From positions 9,718,501 through 9,782,500 of the forward strand of contig CM036633.1 in NCBI GenBank assembly GCA_020746105.1: a stretch of DNA of 64,000 nt, written 5' to 3'. Under the pieces are notes generated by a model. That model saw only the letters and a list, made by a program, of their open reading frames with translations, was not told the DNA's origin and made no database searches. A program made the position numbers and the translations under genes. The stretch is from Trogon surrucura. Taxonomy: Eukaryota; Chordata; Aves; Trogoniformes; Trogonidae. Shown here piece after piece: positions 26,101-41,100 of the stretch (position 1 is its first letter; each line of letters starts with the position of its first letter).

Positions 26101-29100
26101 TCCTCCACCCTCCCTAGTTTTCAAGCCCCCCTTCCAATAGCTGCTGTGAGCCGTGCTGGGGTAATATTGATGCAGCCCACTCCAGTTCTGTGATGCAGGG
26201 CATTAAGTCAGGGGAAAGGTATTTGCAGAGGGATCTGTTTTTCTCATTTGTGAATGAATTGTTCTGTACACTGAAGTGTGACAACAGTAGCTATCGCATT
26301 TCTAAACTTAATAAAATACCATGACACTTGGTGAGACGCTACCTCATAGTCCGCCGGCTGAGCCTATCGTGTTACTGGGTGAAACGCAGGGAAGCTGGTT
26401 AAAGCAAGAATGTGGACCCTGTTTTACTACTTGGTTACGAGACTAATTTTTCATTCTTGCAGAATTTCCTTGAAGTCTTGGTGAGTAGGGAATCAAGGCA
26501 GGATATCTGCGCTGCTGAAAAGAAGGTCCAGATTGTTTGAATGGAAGTCTGCAGTGTGCTGACTTTTTAAAGTGATACTCCAGGATCTCGGGGTATATGA
26601 TGTGTGGTGCGCACAGACTGTAGGTGCACGACCGCAGTCAACCCTTGCAACTTTGGGAACTGAACTGTTTTTACTGTCGTGATATCTCTAGGGTCAGTCT
26701 GAGCCACATAACCTGCTTTCAAGTAGGACCAGACCCTTGCACCCACATATAAAGGAGCCTGAGATAATGCAGCCCTGAGATGGTACTGAAAGCTTGGAGA
26801 AAGCCTCCGCTGCATCCTTGTGAGTTACAAGCTGTTCCTCAGGACGCATGGAGAAGCTCCTGTTACAACTTACTCTCAAGGTATGTCTCATGCACATATG
26901 AAAACTACTTACAGACACACAGGCTGCCTATTTGTGTATTGGGACTGTGAGATTTTTAAACATCTCATGGATTCACTGATCAGTTGAGCTTGCTTCCCTC
27001 ATTAGGTGGAGGGTTAACGGTTCCCAGAATACAAAACCTCCAGGGATGGCTCTGAAAGGCAGTAACTTGTAAACATACTAATTCCCTTGTTTGTTAATTT
27101 CTTATCCCCTTGTCAGTCCTCCTGTCCTTAATACCTGTTTTCCAGAGTGCTAGACAATAATATCTCCAGAGGGACTGGAGGCAGAAGGTACTAGTCTTTA
27201 GCCAGCATCGCACTGCAAACAAAAGGCATCTGAGAAAAAACCACAACCCTGACAGCTGAGGTCATATTTTAACTTCACTGTGATCTGTACCCTTGGACAA
27301 TACCTTCCCCCTCCCCTCCCTGATTTCACCTCCTTTCAGAGGAATGTTGGCTGATATATGCTGCAGTGTGATCAGAGCCCACTGCACGGCCTGTGCTTGC
27401 AGACCATCGGGATTTAATCTGCCTGTACTGTTGCAATTGCAAGCAGAGATGATGCAGTCCACAGACATGTGCTACATGAGTGGATGAATTAGCGTGGCAA
27501 AACTACACCCACCTGCCCTGGGGAGCAGTGGTCAGCCTCCTCCCATACAGCTAGCCTGAGGTTTGGGGTGAATTGAATGGGAAGTTGGCCTCTCTACTAG
27601 GCTGAAGCACTAAGAGAGGCGTTGAAACAGGGTATCTGAATGGATCTGCTGGTTCACCTTTTCACACATCCAAGATTCTCACTCCCGAGCATAGCAGGAA
27701 AAATGCATCCAAGAAACAGTCACCTGAATCCCTTCTGGGTAAGCCCTAAAACCAGATAAAGCCTTGCCTAACAACAGAGTCCCAGAATAATTTGTTTTAT
27801 AGAAAAAAAATGAAGTATTCCAGCTTAGGCTCCTCACTCAGAGTTTGAAGCCATTTTTTTTTTGCTACAGTGTGAAATCACATCCTCATCAGACTGAGGA
27901 GGATCGCACAAACGCCACTAAGGGCTGTGCAAACCTTGCTCTATCTGTGGACAAATGTTTCATCCTCATCAGGCGCTTCCTGGGACTGCTTCATAAGGGC
28001 TTTACACCCCCGGAGCACCTCCTGCTCTGCACAGCACTGAAAAGTGCAGCCAGCAAAATCAATCACTCCCCTGTGCCAACGCACGGTACTAAGTGACTTC
28101 CTTGCCCAACCTGCCTCTCTGGTGAGGACAGATGGCTATTCCTGCGCTTCTCCCCCTGCTTCTGCTGTCAAAACTGAGACCAGCCATAGTCTGGTTGGCC
28201 CTGAGCAGCCTGCCAGGCTCCTCAAGTGCCCAAACCTGGCTGTGGATTTGTGCCAGAGAAAAGTTTTGCTACATTTAGCATTATCTGGTGAGGGTACTCT
28301 TGCTTTGGTCTCGAATGGGGCACCTACCCTACTGCTTTCTCGGTTACAGCTTGTCTCACCCTGCCCCAGCACAGAAGATGGTCAGAAGTGGTTTCAGCCC
28401 CTGCGATTTTAGCTTATTTTGTCTTGCACAGGCCGGTATTACACCACATGATGGTGCTCATGTATATAGTAATGCTTGTGGGTCTAGAACTGAATCAGCT
28501 TCTGGGCTGGTTTTTTACTGATTTCTGTTTTCTTTTTTTTCAGACTATCATTCACTATGTTTTCTTTTTAAGCCTAGTGCTCGGTGATGTATAGTACTTA
28601 CACTTTGCGAATGTCCAAACCTGTGTGTCCTTAATGTCTCAAAACCACAACAGAAACATACTGTAGTAACTTTTATTCTGTGTAAAATCTTTGCTCTACT
28701 GTACTGGTTGAAGAACTTAAGAGGCCATATGACACAAAATGGATCTAAGGACTCTGCTTCTAGCAGCCAAAGCTGTTACGGACTGATAAATGTGTAGAAT
28801 TTGACTGAGGACAGTTTTTTACTTTATTTCATGTTTTAGAGCAGTAAGTGAAGCAAAGAGAAAGCTTGTTTTAAAATAATTTGCCAACTTATATTCTTGC
28901 AAAAGTCTAGATACACAGAGGGCTTCTGGAGGGTGATTTTGTGCAGGATGTGGAGCTTTGATGTGTCATATGTCAATATCTGATGGGTGGGAAGTGCTGG
29001 TAGCATACTAAATATCACTCATTATGTAGTGCTCTAGACTCCCAAGCAGCAGCTGTTTTGGGGTTTTTTTTTGGTTTTTCTGAGAAGGATTTTTTTACTT

Positions 29101-32100
29101 TGCACTTCCTCTACCCTCATCACCAACTCCCTCTTTGAAAAAACCTGAAAGAGGAAAAAATCTGCCAGTTCAGGTGCTACCCGCTACTTGTCTTTGAAAG
29201 GAAATTAAAATTCTCAGCAAGTGAACCTCAGATTGTAAGGAGACAGGTGGCAGGAAAGGTTGTACCTCCTGTAACGCAGCGGCCCACAGTGCAATTAAGC
29301 AGTGAAGGAACCAGAAGTTCTCACTGAACTCATCAGGCACGGAAAAAGGTCTCTCATTTCATCTGGCACAGAAACAAATTCTTCTTTTTCAAGCGAAGAA
29401 AAATAGCACAAAAGTCTGCCCAGGGATGCCAGATTTTGTCCCTCCAAACACCTCCAAGCAGTGTTCTGACTCCAGGGTGCCCACAGCACAAACCTCATCT
29501 TAACTCGCTTTACCCGCGACTCATTCAGACAACTTCTACTGACTGCAAATGCCCGAGTGTTGTTTCTCAGCTGGCGACAGAATTTTGCTACCATTACTTT
29601 ACTTGAATATTGTTGTATATTCAAAAGGATTTTTGCTTTGTATAAGACACAGTCAGACCTAACCCTGCCACGTACAGGAAGGACTTTTCCTCTTGGTCTT
29701 TTATGTTGAAACTCCCTCAGTTTCATCCTGCAGTGTGCCTCGGCTTGAGCAGACCTCCTGCTCCGTGTGTGCAAACAGAGCTTCCTCAAGAACAGAGACC
29801 ATTTTTAAGACCTCTGCATTGGTTCATAGCTAACTGCTACCTGCCCCATAGGATCTATGCAAATTCAGCTTAATAAAATGATTAAATAGTAAATTTCAGG
29901 AGAAGCAGCAGCAATGTCCTAATTACTAGATTTAGTAAAACTGCCAAAAGCCATCATTGTTACTGTGTATTTAGAAAAAAATCTTCAACAGAATGAAGAT
30001 GTCAAAGGGACACAGCAAAGTATGCTTCCAATAAGCCATCTAAAGCCCATTTCTTTGAGGTCATAAATGAAAGTTTCTTGGCCAGAAAAACAGGTTTGTG
30101 GACCAGATGCAAATGATTACAGAGAGAGATGTTAAACAAAATAAGCAGCTACATACCTCCAGGTCATTAAAGAACAGATGCGTATCTGCAAGGTTGAAGA
30201 TCATTTCTTCCATCATAAGACCTATCCGCACAGACGTGGTAGTGTCCTGTTAGGGGAAAATCAGTTTGTTTACATTCACTTTGATGTTATTTTCCTTTTT
30301 TGGGGGGCAGGGGTATTGGGAGATCTTAGAGCAAACATAGGATCTGCGCATTCCTGTTTCTGAAGATATGTTCATTAAAGCAATTGTATTTCTCAAGTGC
30401 ATTTTAACATGATCTTCCCATCCTTTCTTTTGCTTTCCTAGATAGTTCTTTGAGGGATGTCTGTGGCTCACCTTGACCAATAATAAACATCACACTTCAG
30501 ATGATATAACAAGAACCTTTAAGCACTTAAGACTATGTAAGAATTGCTTCAGTAGATTAGACCAAGAATTGTTTTCCAGTAGTATCATTAGTGAGTGGTT
30601 ACGTGACAGTTACGAGCAACAGAGCACACAGGTGATCCTTTCCTGACTTGATCAGACACAGAAGGTCAGCATTCCTCTCTTTTAATGTCAAATATCAGCT
30701 TGGTGAGCAAAATCTGGAAACAGAACCCAGGAGTTCAAATGAATTAAGTCTCTTTAGAGAAAGCGTGCAATCCGTGTGTCTCAGCACACTTGTATTAGGT
30801 CTTTACTGCCACGCTAACCTGGGGGATCAGCACAGAACAGGACAGAAAGGCAGATGTGCGAGTGTGACACAGTACCTACCATCCCAGCAGCACATGTGCA
30901 CCTGGGCAGGAGATGGAAGAGCAGCCACACTGCATCCCCACTGAAGCTGCCTACTTACCTAACAGTGTCTGCAATGTTAAAACAGTCCTATTCAAACCTA
31001 ATTATAGCATTAAAAAATGCCTGTCCAAGTACGACTATTCCTGCTAAGGACAGCGTGCTCTGCAGTGGTATGAAGCATGCCTGGAGAGACAGAACTGTAG
31101 CTATAAGGGCAGCTACACCCAAAGAACTACAGCAACTAGAAAAAAGACAAAAAAAAAAAAAAAAAAGACAAAGCATGACAAGACACAGCACAGTAAAATG
31201 CTGGATGGGTTCATCTATCATTCAAGCTAGTGCTAGAAATGGTGACAAGCAGCCAGTGCTTCTGTCTGCGTGGGCTGGCTGTGACAGTTTGCTCATTCTG
31301 CCATCTTCTTGTACCAGCAGCCCCTGCCCAGCCAGGCGTGGATCCAGCTCAGCCCTTCCCCGAGAGGGTCCCGAACTGCTTCTTGAAAGCGAAGGACATT
31401 GATGCAGAAGCTCTGGCTGCCTGCAGCATTTTAAAAACACTCTTTTTTAATGATTAAGAGAATGTGACAATGCACATGCCAGCAGCTCTAAAAAGGCTTC
31501 TACATGCTCTTAAGCACGTGTGAACTTTCTCACATCCAGATCCTGCTCCTACCAACATTAGTGGCAAAACCTTTAGCAAATTCCCCTGGAGAAGGACTAC
31601 ATTACCTGCAGCTCTACTTTAGTACATTTAGCTGATTCGTTTCAAGAGACTAATGTTTTTCCCTGCCCCTCGCTACCCAGCCGAGACACCGCAAGGGCCT
31701 GTGAGAAGGCTGTCACATAATTTCCTCGCCAAGTCAGCAAGCACAAGCTTAAATCAGCCCAAGCTTGACGGGGCTGACTCTGCTTGGCCAGAGAAGCCAC
31801 CCACAGACAAGCCTGCCTGGCAGAAGTGACTGACACTTTTGGCTGGGCCATTTCTCTTTCTTCTGGTGTGGAGAGCTACATTAACAGCTGACTGCATGTG
31901 CACAGATCTGCTGGGTCCTCCAAGCTGCCCCTCGGGTGGGGGTGGCTGCCACTGGGCTCCTGCAGCTCTTGGTTTCTGCTTCAAAGCTGCGCAGTGGGCA
32001 CCGGGTACAGCCTCTGCAGAGCTGGTACTCAAAAACACAATCAAGCGACCTGCTGGACTCTTCCTGGTGCATTGTGATATTAACTGAGTCTCAAACACTT

Positions 32101-35100
32101 TTCTGTGTCTCTCATGCATAAAGGCAACCACCTCTCCCACTTCCAAACAACTAATTCTGTTCCTGAAGCCACAGCAAAAGCATAGAAATGCACTGATGCA
32201 AACATGGTTGGCAGCAGAACGTCGTCTTAGTCATTAAATACTTCAAAAACACATGCAAAAATAATCTGTGGTTTATTTGATAAACGCTCATAGCTCAAAA
32301 GCATTGTGCCTGTTCAAACTAAACAACAACAGCCAACTTGAAAAAAAATAAAGAGCATTCCCACAACAGGCTTTTTTTGTCATACATCTTCATTAGGAGA
32401 GGGATCTCTCATCTTTATGTTTATGTGGGTGGTTTTCCTCCACTAAAGTTACAAGCCACGCTAAACCAGGGCAGATTTATATGTAGTCTTTGCTATAATT
32501 TTCTGCAGATCTCTGTGGAGTCATGTTATTGTATGACAGGACAGTAATGAGTTAGTTGAGGAGCTCTAACAGGGAGCACAATGTTTGGAGGGTGAGTACA
32601 TTTCAATCAACCTTTGCGGCAGATGCTGTTGACATGGATGGTGTATTACACGCTAACCTAATTATTACGCATTCTTGGTGTAGTCTCTTTAATTAGAGCA
32701 GAATGGCTGTGGTTTCAGCCATGTGTGTGACTCACAAGCATTGTGCCCATCTAAAGAAAAGCTCTTGTCACTCATGTTTAAACATGCTTGTTGCTGTCCC
32801 AGAAAGAAGGGCACTTTCTCCTCTGGGCAAAAAGGAAACTCCAACAGACTTGCCTTGAACATGTCTCTAATTTAAGCCCCAAAGCTGCTCCCCTGATGAG
32901 GCAGAGGAACACAGACGTAATCAGGGCATCTCGCTGTGGCCCCATGCGAACAGCACTGAATCAAATTTTACTACCCAGGTGTAGTTACGCAGGGGGAAGG
33001 GTTTTGAAGAAAATAGGCTGCTAGGAAGAAATTATTTTGTAAAATAGTTTTTAATGAAGCAATTTATTTTATAAATTTCAAGGATCATTAGCCTTTAAAA
33101 CTCTTTCAGGAAATCTCATTGGTTGGTATATATCATTTATCCTCTAAGTTTTGTCTTTAGCTTTATTGGTATTAATCACTAACGGGGAGTAGGAAACATT
33201 TCCACAGTGTATGAAGTTACCTTCTCTTAAACTAAACAATATGGAAATTAAACTGTAGATGAGAGGCAAAAAAAAATAAAATCTTTCTCTTGAGATGGAG
33301 AATATGAGGGAATGAAAATAAACCAGAAAAATGCACTTTACCACCCAAAGGGAAAGTCATTTGGGGAAATGACTTGGCATCACTGCTTTCACAGTGTGGA
33401 CATTTCCTCTATAGCAAGGCATGCTTCCAAGTCTTGAAGAGGCCGATAAAATTAAAAGGCAAATCAGCACTCCCAGTATGATATAGGTGTCTAGAGGCAC
33501 TAGGCCAGGGTTCCACTGGCAGTTATTTATTTGCATTACTGTAGTATCTAGAAGCAGTAGTCCCAGACTTGAATCCCATTGTGCTAGAGGTTGTACCCAC
33601 ACAGAGGAAAGACACAGTCACCAAAGCTTTCAACTCGAGTATGAATGAACAGGAAAATCAGACTGATGGGAAAGCACCAAAATGAGACAGCTCTATCAAT
33701 CAATGTGTTGTCCAAATTCTCTATTATAGAATGTAAATTATCTGAAAGAGAATTACGAAATTTATCGAAAGGTGTTGATGGAGAGCTCTTCCTAGGCACA
33801 GAAATCCTGTACCACTAAAGGGTATCTCTGTGCTGCAGGGGATGCTCTGACAGATTGCTAATGCCTACGTTAGAGTAGCGTGAGCTCGGCAGTGCAATGT
33901 AAAATCGCCACATTCGTGTCCCTCCATAGGAAAAGCGCACCCCCGAGCCCTGGGAACAAGCTTCCTGGGTAACAGATCCAGCCAATGTTTTCTGATGCAT
34001 ATGAAGCCCAAGGAAGAATGGACCACAGACAGCTTGAAATCAAACCTCCTCCAGGAACCACTTTTTACAGTGAAAACAGATTAATCTAAAAACTCAGCCC
34101 TGAGTGCTTGTTTAGTAACTTTAGAAGAGAGAGGTCCTGTGCCTCTGCTAATCTACAAGTCATGCTTTCACAAACAAGGACAATGAGAGGCAGGGATAGA
34201 AAACAGGCAATAAACTCCCTTTGTAAATAAAACCTCCAGCACCACAGTGTATAAGCCTCACCTCTGCCATGCACCATTGCTAGAGCTCCCTTCAGAGTCA
34301 AAATTAAACAGCCCCACAAATTACCTTTAGTGCTAACCTCTGGTGCTGGGACATGACAGACCAGGGACTCCTGACCCTCCAACACAACAGCTTTAACTGG
34401 CTTCTTCCCATCGGCTGGGTGAAATAAGCACCAGGGGAGCAGTGGTCATTTTGAAGTATTCGTTCTCATGGACATTGATATCCCCCCTCCTCAATACACC
34501 CTCCACCTCCCACTTGTAACGAACGAGAGGAGTGGTTTCACAGATGCGTGTTTCTGCTTAGTGTCGATCTTGAGGGAACTGAGAAGTAAAAGCCCCTGTT
34601 CCGTACTACTACTTCATAAACAATAAAGGATCAAAACATACAAAGAATAAGACAAGCCTTTTCTTAGTTTGGGTCAGAAATGTTTGTCCCAAAGAGCATC
34701 CCTGGACACATCTTCGCTATTTCTGTCACAGCTGTGACTTTCAGCTAAGGACTGATGGGCTATTGCCTACTACTGACAACAGCCACACCTTGTGAGCAAG
34801 GTAATTTCCACTCTAAGTGAGGCACTGCCAACTCCCAGCTCTGTATCTGCTTGTTTTGGAGTAATTTTGCTGCCTGTTCATCAGACAGTCTTAACAGAGG
34901 GACAACAGAAGCCTGTGGAACATGCTGCCAAGGAAGACAAAAGTGTCCCAAAGGCATGAGCTGACACATTTGCTCTGAATGTTCCTTTTATGTTGGCTAT
35001 TTGCATGCTCTGTTCCTAATCTTTGAACTAGTTCTGTATATCTGCAGTGCATTTTCAAATTACTATTTGAGGTCAATGATGTCCTCCAAGCTAGTAACAC

Positions 35101-38100
35101 CTTGCCTAAAATTAATTTCTGTTTCTGTTTTCATTTTGTCCCCTCATTTTGAGTAACAGGATGACAGAAGATAGATAAAAGGATCTTGCTGAACAGCTTT
35201 CAGTCTGTCTTTCCTTAAAGGCGATTTCCACAAAAACTGGAGGTGAGCAAAACGCAAATATTTCCATATTACAGCAACATGTTCAAGTGGGAAGTTTGGT
35301 CTGCTCAGTTCACGTGAAACTCCAACCAGTCTGTATTTTAGGAAAGCAAAGGGAATGCCGAATGTGTAGACATACCCAAATTAGCTTTAAGGTAGCCAGT
35401 GTGGATACGAATAGCTCCAAGTATGTTGCAGCAACCACTGTGTAGTCTCCTAGACCCTTTTTCAGAAACTAACCTCCACAGGAGCCTGCACTGCCTCACC
35501 TGCCCTGCTAAAGGTACCGGCATTACCTGCACAAAAGCCTACGTGCACTGCAGCCACGTTTTGAACTGCACCATCAGCACCCTCCCAAATGGTTCTGTAG
35601 CAAAACCTCCTTACCGCTGCTCTCCTGAAACACTCAGATTGATTTGCCATAAACTGATTATACCTGCCCTAGAGTATGCATTAAAAAGACGTGTATTTGT
35701 TAACACCTGCAGCTACTACTAATCCAGTTGGCGGGATGTCCACAGCCCGCTCACCCCTCTTGTACGCTGTGATTTTGAAAGGAAGACAGAAGCAGACTTA
35801 TCTCTGGCAATCTCTCAAGTGCAAGTCACTCTCGCCTCCGATTCTGGCTCCAAAACCCATTCCAAGCCTCTGCCTTACAGGTACCTTGTTCAGACTTGCA
35901 GGTCATTAGCAAAGGGGCAAAGCTGGCTCCTCTGAGATGGATAACAAATCAGCTTGTTGTCTGACTCTGTTTCTGCTTAGCAATGTGCCAATTAACCCGA
36001 CATTCAAAATGTTCGGACAAAGTCATCCTGAGCGTGGATCTTGGATTCAGACCTCCTCCCCTGCTTTAAAAACCCAACAGAATAAAGCCCTAGTATTTAA
36101 AACTAATCAGTCTCTTTAAATCCCTGCCAAATACCTGTTTATGCCATGAGCAAATAATTACTTTTCTACAAGGAAGAAAGTATTAATTAAGAGTATTCAT
36201 CAGACTCCTATTCTATAGGGTTTATCTGCCACAGGTGTCAGCCAGAGGTGAGAGACGGATTAGTATACAATCAAGGGCTTTCTAAGTTAAATCTCCTCCT
36301 TGTGGTTAGCTGTTAATAATGAAGTTGTCACCAGAAGAAAGAATTTAATAGTTTTAATTAGATTTAATTACTTGGAAATTCCTGGAAAATGGACCAGCTT
36401 GGTTGTAATATAAAAATAATAATAAAAAAAAAGCAAAGATACTATTGCCTGAGCCACATGTTTGAACAAAAAGAGTCTGTGAGAATAATCATTCTTTGGT
36501 TGTAACACTGTACACCTTGATCAGAATTTGAGACGTGTACAAGGCTTTCCCATAGTAATGGGAAATTAACCATGTGCATTAGTTCTAGTTCAAGTAAGTC
36601 CTTGTCTTTCTGAGGAAGAGAACACATTTAGCTCTTTTACTACACTTAAGTAGCTTAGCTTGCAATGTTATCTTTTTAACAGACACAGGCTACAGCTAGA
36701 CCTAGCTTCTGCGAGCTTCTCAAACGAGAGAGTGCGTATTTGTCAGAAAAGTTGTTGTAAGTTGCCAAAGGAGCTCAGGAGCTGAAACTCATTTTCAGAA
36801 GTGACTGACTTAAGTGACCACACTTCAGACTTCTTAAAAAATTGTTGTCCTTCTTCAAATGGAATCACTCAGCTTTCCAGGCTTTAAACTATTTCTTCCC
36901 CCCAAATGAAGACGTATCATTTTACCTAAACATTTCTATTATCCAGGTTTATTCGACAATCTACCAAATTTAAGTGAATAGTGTCTATGGTCATCACAGT
37001 GTGACCTTGCGAAAAGTCTACACGAGACAGAGAGCAAATATAATTTAATCCCTTTTCTTCAGATGCCTTTTCATATTCACCCCTACTGTGACTTGAGAGG
37101 TAATTCCAAAGTATTCCTTGTTATTTACTGAAGGACGCTCTTTTTACTGGCATGTTTAGAATTGGTTAGGGACTACACCTTGGAAATTATTCCAATAAGC
37201 AAACACACACGTCAGTCACTAAAAACCTCACATTCAAGAGCACGCGGAGGTTGAAAAGGTTCTCCTCCCTCCCCAAATGAACAGATTAAAAGCTGGGCCA
37301 TGATCCTCGAGAACAAATGGATTTTTTTTATTATTTAGTTATAGCTATTTTTGTTTACTAATAGTAAAAGGTTCATGAGCAAAATCTACAAATAATTTCT
37401 TTTTACTATACAGGCCACAGATGTCCAAAAAAAGAGTGGCATTTAAACCATGTCTTCATTCCCTTCACCTCAACACAAGCAAGTCACTGCATTTCTATAC
37501 GTAAGTCCTTGATAGCTCTGTGAAAAAAGCAAAACTCCTGGGAAGCTTGGTGGAAACACATCACGGTGTGTAATCCTTGGCGCAACCGTGTAATTTGCAC
37601 ATGTACCTTCTGAACACAAGTTATGTCCCTTTGCTTTTTTTTTAAGCTATTTTCCCCTTAAAATCAAGTCCCAATTCAGTGATACTGGAAAGCAGGTTCC
37701 CTTTACTCATGCTCATTTGACAGGCCAGCATTGTTTCTGATATATATTTTATGTAAAAAATAATCCTTTAATACTTCCAAATGCCACATGTGCACTTTGC
37801 TTAGAAAACCCTCTGCTCACCTAAGCTCCAGTGCAAGAGGTTACGTCCACACAAGCTCAGAGCATCTCCCACGCCCACCAGCCAAGCTGTTGTGGATCTG
37901 GTTTTGCTGTTTCTGCTGCTGCTTCTCATCAGCCAGTACGGATGATAAACACAGATGTTTGCTCCCGAAATACACAGTTGAAATAATCAAATAGCTGGAA
38001 TTATTTACTCCCTTCTCTCCAATAATGAACTAATAATTGATATAGCAGCATGTCTAAAGTAACAGACTTTTTTATTACCTGCAGTGATTGAATGCTTTTT

Positions 38101-41100
38101 TAATTTAACTTAAAAAGGCATTAAACACAAGGTTTAGCCTCCAGTGGGTAAAAAAATCTCCAACTTCCTCAGAAAATCCTTTCCAAATTGTATTCATCTT
38201 GACTTAATCCATGATCTACTGAGTGAATTAGGCTCTATTTGTTTTGAAAATCTATTTTATGGAGTTCCAAGGACTGTGTTTTCCTTAGGAAGGGCTTATT
38301 CTGCCTTTCTGACCAGGATGCCTGCTAGCAGCCCTCAGCATAGGCCTCTGCAGGTTTTTAACGTCCCAAGGTGCCCCACACATATGACTAACAAAATGTA
38401 AATAAACACAGCTGAGCCAGTAAGAAATTGGAAGGTTTTCTCATTAAAGAAATAAAATAAACAGATGTCCTTAAGCACTTTGGCTCATGTTTGTCAAAGG
38501 AATGGAAAACTCTCAGATGTTTGAACAGCAGTAGTGATATAAGGCCACATCTCAAGCAAGAGAAGAAAAAAAGCGATGCCATGGCACTTAGAATTAACTA
38601 ATAGTTCTCAAGGGAGGGCGCTTTTGATTTGAACCTTAGCAACTTCTACAAATAGTTTTTAACAGCCGAGCAATAAAATGGAGTTTTATTCCTTCTCAGT
38701 TTGTAAAGTAGTAAAGGACAGATTCGGCCGTCAGAAGCATGAATCACCATCAGATTTGATTAAATCCCTGTGGTGGTTCAATCGGGTCCTGGCTTTAGGG
38801 TCCTGCTAGAGAATAAAGCAGGAAAAAGCACAAGCTACTTGAAGTGTTCAAGGAAAGCAAGAAAAAAAAATTAAAAAATCAAACCTAACGTTTTACAAGG
38901 ATCTCGAGCAGATCCAAGCAGAAACTTTTCAATGACTTTTTTTTTCTTTTTTTAATAGGAAATTACAATTCACTTGAAGGAAAACTTTTTTGTAAGCTGC
39001 TAGTTAAACTTTTGAGGAATAAAGTTTCTTAGATCCACGAGATCACAAGAACAAGACAGTCCAGTTCAAAGACGGACAACACACAGCAGCTATGCCATTT
39101 GCTTGAAATGCTAGAAAATCATGTTTATGATTATGAAATGAAAATCGTGTTTATGCCTTGTCCTCAACTGGGCCAAGCAGCAACTTCAGCTACTTTGTCC
39201 AAAAGATAGCAGCTAGAGAAAACAACACACCTAGTCCCCCTTTCTTCTTAATCCTAGTCCTTTGAAAGCGTAAGAATGAATCCACAATGTGATACCTAAA
39301 ATTTCTCAGACCAAAAGAGATGCAGAATTTTTTTTTTTTTTTAATGCTTTGACAACACAGATTGTGGAACAAGCTTGCAAACTTCTCAGACAGGGAAAGG
39401 GGAATAGACTCATGATTTTTTTTGGCACGGGAGTGCACACAATCTCTTTTTGTCTGAGTTAATATCACCAAAAGTCTTCCTATATTGTGCCTAGCTGCTT
39501 CAACAAATGGCCAAAGCCCCTTGACTTTTACCCAACTCCTGTGAAACTCCAGCAGCACTGTTATGGATCTTGACCCATTTTTCTCATTATGTTTGGTTGG
39601 TGATGTGGTGGGCAGATCTTTGCAGACATAGCAAACACTGCCACTACCTTCCTGTTGAATGGGAGCTCTATTACCCCTGCCTGAAGGGATTAAAAGGGCT
39701 GGGTGGGCAGTACATTAAGCTATAATGATGGTCTACATCTGTCGTGGTCTCTTAGGCACATGGTAAGTATCTGCAGGCACAGAGTGTTCAGCAGCCTGCA
39801 GAACAGGTTTCTAATCCCTCCTGAACACAGAATCCAGGGTTAACTGCCTATGGAATTTTTTCTTTTTTCGCTCTTTCTTGTCAGAGGGCCTCCTGCTGAG
39901 AAACGAAAGAGTGGACAGATTTCCTCGGGTTTGACAGCTTTGCTGCCCCGATCACTTAGACCGTGACTCCGTGTGTTTGCGCAGGTATGTGGCCATTCAA
40001 GCGTGGGCTTTGAGAAAGCAAAAGGAGCTGTGAATCTGCAGGCCACTGGCTGCCACTAGAAAGGCTATAGTGCAGTGGCTGTATGGGAAAGACATTAAGA
40101 CCACATGTCTGGTGACTGTGTAACCCATGGGATAGAGCAAAGAGTTTGGGCAGAGGGGACAAAAAACAGGGGCAACCTAGGCTGAGCTATTCATTCATGC
40201 TTCAACCTTGAGTACATTTTGTGTTTTAAGTTGTAGTAATGGCACAAGCAAATTGTTTTCTAAACAATGAGATGAACTGTCCATGCTCTGAGAAGCCCAG
40301 GTCCGTGACAAGGACGACAGGAGTTTCCCAGAAATCAAACAAGGAGAATTTTTCACATGAAATCACAAACATACATTGAAGCATTAACGCTTAATAATGC
40401 AACCACAATTGATAAAGCTTTTTGTGAATTCTTCCCTCTTTTTTTTTTTTTTCAAAATGAGATTTTTTCTTTGGACAGCTCCCTATTGCTGCCATCACCA
40501 AGGAAGGGGCAGAACCATTTGACATTTTGTAGCTAAAGAATACAGGAGTATAGATGCAAATCTCTGAAGCTATGGTTGGTGTTCCTCCTCCCCTCTCCCC
40601 AGAAAAATCACCCAGAAAGCAGTGTAATTCTTCCCGGTTGGCCAGGGAAGCGGTGAAGATCAAAGAAACTTCTGCAGGAAGACACACAGAACCAAGACCT
40701 CCATGTGCAAGATTTAATTCAAAGCATGTGTATGTCTAGTTACAGGCACATGAATCTTTTATGATCAGTTATGGACAAAAATAAGAATTTTAGGCCTTGA
40801 TACTTAATTTAATTTGAGATTAACACTTTCTATATTATTCAAGTAAGAGATTCTGAAACTCTATTAACCTCTGGCTCAACTGCTTCACTTGTACTTGATA
40901 GTTCGGCTCTCTTGAACATTTTTGAATTGTGTTACTATTTAATGGTTCCCAAGACAGCCTGTCTGAGTGTGCTGTATTTCCCTCTTGGTTTCAGGTTGTT
41001 CCAAAGCCTACCAAAGCCTCTGGTTGTCTTTGGATCAAGCCATTAGCCTATAATACTTTTATAACACAACCATTTCCCTTATAGGAAAGCCCTGAGGAAT

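Noticed and set aside
29295..29789. A 164-codon open frame on the - strand in an EYA2 intron
   Set aside because: It is Arg/Lys/Ser-rich with no recognisable domain or splice context, and one frame of this length is expected by chance in 64 kb read on both strands.
30854..31402. A 182-codon + strand open frame in the large EYA2 intron
   Set aside because: It runs through the A18 homopolymer as poly-Lys and carries no domain, so it is treated as chance.
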